NCBI GenBank assembly: GCA_003142185.1
Contig: PLOR01000034.1
Span: forward strand, 1 to 61,958
Direction of reading: 5' to 3'
Length of the DNA stretch: 61,958 nt
From: Bryobacterales bacterium
Lineage (GTDB): Bacteria; Acidobacteriota; Terriglobia; Bryobacterales; Bryobacteraceae
Shown here: one piece after another, positions 60,667-61,958 of the stretch
Layout of the letters: the number at the start of each line of letters is the position of its first letter
How positions within the stretch are numbered: the first letter of the stretch is position 1
Position numbers and translations under genes: made by a program
The notes under the pieces: model-generated
What the model saw: the letters and a program-made list of their open reading frames with translations, nothing else
The model's database searches: none
Told to the model about the DNA's origin: nothing

Positions 60667-61647
60667 ATGGAACAGGAACCGAAAACCCTTCAGGGAGCGA
60701 TAGTTTACTTCTCAAATCCAGATCATTGCTTGAACTATTTGGTCGCAAGGCGTTGGCCCAATGGGGTTACCTGCCCCACTTGCGGTAATGATAACGTAAA
60801 CTTCCTCCAAAATCAACGCCGCTGGGAATGCAAGGGAAAGCACGCCAAAAAGCAGTTTTCGGCGAAGGTCGGGACGATTTTCGAGGATTCCCCCATCGGC
60901 CTAGACAAGTGGCTTACTGCGGTCTGGATGCTCACCAGTGCCAAGAATGGCGTGTCCTCCTGGGAACTTCACCGGGCGCTTGGCGTTACCCAAAAGACTG
61001 CATGGTTCATGCTCCAGAGAATCCGCCTCGGAATGCAGGATGAGAAGGCCGGAAAGCTCGGCGGCGGGTCAGGTCAAGTCGAAGTGGACGAAACCTACAT
61101 CGGCGGCAAGGCCCGCAATATGCACAAAGACCGCAAGGCCCGCGTGCTCCAAGGTAAGGGCGGCGGCGTAGTCGGCAAGGTTGGAATACAGGGAGCCTTG
61201 GAGCGCGGCGGCGACGTTCGGCTCAACGTCATCCGAGATTCCCGGTACGGTACCCTAATCCCAAACATTCGGCAGAATGTCGAGGCGGGCACTCACCTGT
61301 TCACCGATGAAGCATCGGCCTATTTCGATATCGGTCCAGAATTCGCTCACGATGTCATCAACCACGCTGAAGCCTATGCCAACGGTCAAATCCACACCAA
61401 CGGGCTCGAAAACTTCTGGAGCCTCTTGAAGCGCAACCTGTCCGGCACCTACGTGAGTGTGGAACCGTTTCACCTGTTCCGGTACCTCGATGAACAAGCA
61501 TTCCGCTACAATAACCGAAAAGACATGACTGACGCGGACCGCTTCAGCAAGGCGCTTACTCAGATCGTCGGCAAGCGGCTCACCTACAAAGAACTCACCG
61601 GCAAGACCGGACAGGAGAGCGAGGAAACGCGACCCGAGATTTTTTAG
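60667..61647 (+). CDS. IS1595-family (ISXO2-like) transposase
   Basis: 326 residues. An N-terminal zinc ribbon with CPTCGNDN and a second Cys (WECKGKH) at about 35-60, then a helix-turn-helix-like segment and the ISXO2-like DDE core: VEVDETYIGGK, HLFTDEASAYF (second Asp) and HTNGLENFWSLLKRNLSGTY (acidic residue). Complete with no frameshift. It moves DNA by cut-and-paste. A terminator hairpin follows. Codon and base use are less G+C rich than its neighbours, in line with later arrival. Confidence 0.95.
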   Translation: MEQEPKTLQGAIVYFSNPDHCLNYLVARRWPNGVTCPTCGNDNVNFLQNQRRWECKGKHAKKQFSAKVGTIFEDSPIGLDKWLTAVWMLTSAKNGVSSWELHRALGVTQKTAWFMLQRIRLGMQDEKAGKLGGGSGQVEVDETYIGGKARNMHKDRKARVLQGKGGGVVGKVGIQGALERGGDVRLNVIRDSRYGTLIPNIRQNVEAGTHLFTDEASAYFDIGPEFAHDVINHAEAYANGQIHTNGLENFWSLLKRNLSGTYVSVEPFHLFRYLDEQAFRYNNRKDMTDADRFSKALTQIVGKRLTYKELTGKTGQESEETRPEIF

Positions 61648-61657
61648 AAGACGTGGA

Positions 61658-61691
61658 AAGCGGAAGGGTGCGGCCAAACAGCCTTCCGCTT
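61658..61691 (+). terminator. Hairpin after the transposase
   Basis: AAGCGGAAGG / CCTTCCGCTT, a perfect 10-bp stem with a 14-base loop, 11 bases after the stop. Weak T content follows. Confidence 0.55.
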
Positions 61692-61714
61692 CTGAATAGG
61701 ACAGGAGAGAATTA

Positions 61715-61751
61715 CTTCCCCTGCGCTTTATTTTACTACAAGCGCGGGAAG
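61715..61751. other. Second hairpin behind the transposase
   Basis: CTTCCC-ct-GCGCTT pairs with AAGCGC-GGGAAG around an 11-base loop (12 bp, two-base bulge). No gene lies in 61648-61958. Confidence 0.45.
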
Positions 61752-61808
61752 GGAGTAGTTTGTGACTATACATGGACGATGTGTCCGATACGCCAAAATT
61801 GCGTTTGG

Positions 61809-61849
61809 TGCGATGCGAAGAATTTGGTTACCAAATTCTTCGCGTTGCA
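61809..61849. other. Near-perfect 41-base palindrome
   Basis: A core of 14 bp per arm (GCGAAGAATTTGGT / ACCAAATTCTTCGC) around a single base, extended by a further TGC/GCA pairing with G-U contacts. It could be an element end, a recombination site or a structured RNA. Confidence 0.6.
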
Positions 61850-61958
61850 GAAATTTGGGTTGTCCTTGTACTGATCGGCCTCGTGTGCATGACGGCACTC
61901 TTGACCGGGTTCTGGATACTGTTCCGTCCAATACCTCCTCGGTGATCACCGCAAAACC

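Larger units (their letters stand above)
60600..61700 (+). mobile_element. IS1595-type insertion sequence, ends not defined
   Basis: The transposase gene and its lower-G+C flanks. No terminal inverted repeats or target duplications could be matched by eye, so the borders are approximate and the element may be a relic. Confidence 0.45.

Noticed and set aside
61809-61849. Integron attC site
   Set aside because: The palindrome lacks the RYYYAAC / GTTRRRY simple-site motifs and no integrase is present.

Overview
The window is a G+C-rich chromosomal segment that most resembles an acidobacterium of the Solibacter/Bryobacterales type. This rests on five genes of the 'VWFA-related Acidobacterial domain' family, Tat- and Sec-exported proteins typical of soil oligotrophs, a TonB-domain protein, and several families of short dispersed inverted repeats between genes. 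It is housekeeping DNA with accessory islands. There is no phage, plasmid or CRISPR locus, and the only recognisable mobile gene is an IS1595-type transposase near the right end. The taxonomic call is inference from gene content.

Layout. 1-4.6 kb: repeats, a small membrane protein, a methyltransferase with two C-terminal beta-rich repeats, two small hypothetical proteins and an OsmC protein. 4.6-10.1 kb: leucine operon leuA-leuB-leuC-leuD (minus strand) with a divergent LysR regulator; an inverted repeat sits between leuB and leuC, and LeuA lacks its regulatory domain. 10.1-11.6 kb: nadD, a cyclophilin and a small protein. 11.7-16.8 kb: a two-gene VWFA module plus a small exported protein. 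16.8-21.2 kb: yceD-rpmF-plsX followed by a DsbD-TlpA fusion whose start codon lies inside a MITE-like repeat. 21.3-26.5 kb: carboxylesterase, a frameshifted carboxypeptidase-regulatory-like gene, an RmlD-type reductase and an aldo/keto reductase. 26.8-29.1 kb: a porin and, divergent from it, a hairpin-rich leader followed by two overlapping tiny genes. 29.1-32.7 kb: a second copy of the VWFA two-gene module. 32.9-46.2 kb: tRNA-Lys, a TrkA-type K+ channel, YceH, a Gfo/Idh/MocA oxidoreductase, metH, an aminotransferase, an M28 peptidase and pgi. 46.2-50.6 kb: a Tat-exported VWFA protein coupled to an 1133-residue exported protein. 50.9-56.6 kb: a TPR protein and a zinc-knuckle/Arg-rich/jelly-roll protein, divergent from an MPN-like-TonB fusion. 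57.0-60.5 kb: two sensor kinases. 60.6-62 kb: IS1595 transposase and three hairpins.

How the genes work together. The clear functional units are leucine synthesis with its likely regulator; the conserved yceD-rpmF-plsX ribosome/lipid group; oxidative folding and resistance (DsbD-TlpA, OsmC); and cell-envelope systems (VWFA modules, porin, TonB fusion, TPR pair). The best candidates for undescribed biology are the duplicated VWFA two-gene cassette, the divergent TPR / zinc-knuckle / MPN-TonB locus, the hairpin leader with two micro-genes, and the hairpin cluster behind the transposase. All start sites, promoters and hairpins were read by eye. No database search was run.
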